Below are positions 14,657 to 14,788 of a stretch of 14,788 bases of DNA, piece after piece. A program made the position numbers and the translations under genes. Source of the DNA: an uncultured Campylobacter sp. (lineage in GTDB: Bacteria; Campylobacterota; Campylobacteria; Campylobacterales; Campylobacteraceae); NCBI GenBank assembly GCA_937875715.1, contig CALEHZ010000335.1, positions 1-14,788 on the forward strand, given 5' to 3'. The notes beneath the pieces are model-generated. The model did no database searches and had not been told where the DNA came from. It worked only from the letters and a program-made list of their open reading frames with translations. The number at the start of each line of letters is the position of its first letter. Position 1 is the stretch's first letter.

Positions 14657-14788
14657 GAATTTTATAAAATTCAAGCTTTGAAATATATAAATTTTAGAAA
14701 ATTTAAAAAATTCAGAAAATTCAAAACTGCATCGAAACTGAATTTCTAAGATTTCAGAAAATTCAGAAAATTCAAAACTGAATTTTCT
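14657..14788. repeat. Palindrome and AAAATTC half-unit array upstream of mlaA
   Basis: One perfect GAATTTTATAAAATTC lies at 14657-14672. A run of AAAATTCAG half units follows to the window edge. The 19-bp unit TTCAGAAAATTCAAAACTG occurs twice, at 14711-14729 and 14762-14780 (51 bp apart). No gene is visible in 14629-14788. Confidence 0.8.

Overview
The window looks like chromosome from a member of the Campylobacterota, most likely a Campylobacter or close relative. The DNA is AT-rich and has TATAAT-type -10 boxes without clear -35 boxes. From memory, several gene groups match C. jejuni organisation: cbpA-hspR divergent from htrA, gltX divergent from a SurA-like chaperone, and mlaA-mlaC-RND in one operon. 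No phage, transposase, CRISPR or RNA gene was seen. All the genes are core housekeeping or envelope functions.

Layout. The left end (1-3018) holds a small unknown gene, the 3' remnant of a pgeF/YfiH-type gene on the minus strand, and a large plus-strand c-di-GMP phosphodiesterase (EAL) gene. The two larger genes run into each other head to head: both 5' ends are missing at about 630-650, which suggests a deletion (or an assembly join) across a divergent promoter region. Next come moaE (3191-3625) and a minus-strand operon of cbpA, hspR and a small secreted repeat protein (5289-3755). The periplasmic protease gene htrA (5459-6853) diverges from that operon. gltX (minus) and a SurA-like periplasmic chaperone (plus) diverge from about 8570. 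moaA (9683-10642) follows. The right end is a minus-strand operon mlaA, mlaC, RND/MMPL protein (14628-10727) that looks like a lipid-trafficking system of the cell envelope.

How the genes relate. HtrA, the SurA-like protein, CbpA/HspR and the Mla-RND operon all concern protein or lipid quality control in the envelope and cytosol. MoaA and MoaE both serve molybdopterin synthesis but sit in separate transcription units.

The most distinctive feature is a repeat family. I count twelve perfect copies of the 16-bp palindrome GAATTTTATAAAATTC, plus many degenerate or half copies (GAATTTT, GAATTTTTT, AAAATTC). The perfect copies lie only outside genes, mainly at gene 3' ends. They are absent from the two divergent promoter regions, and where clustered they sit 22 or 31 bp apart. 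Related sequence also appears inside some coding regions as Asn-Ser/Glu-Phe-rich loops, including an 18-bp tandem repeat in the small secreted protein. A second, unrelated repeat (CATTGCGAG / GGCAATCTC type) lies between htrA and gltX.
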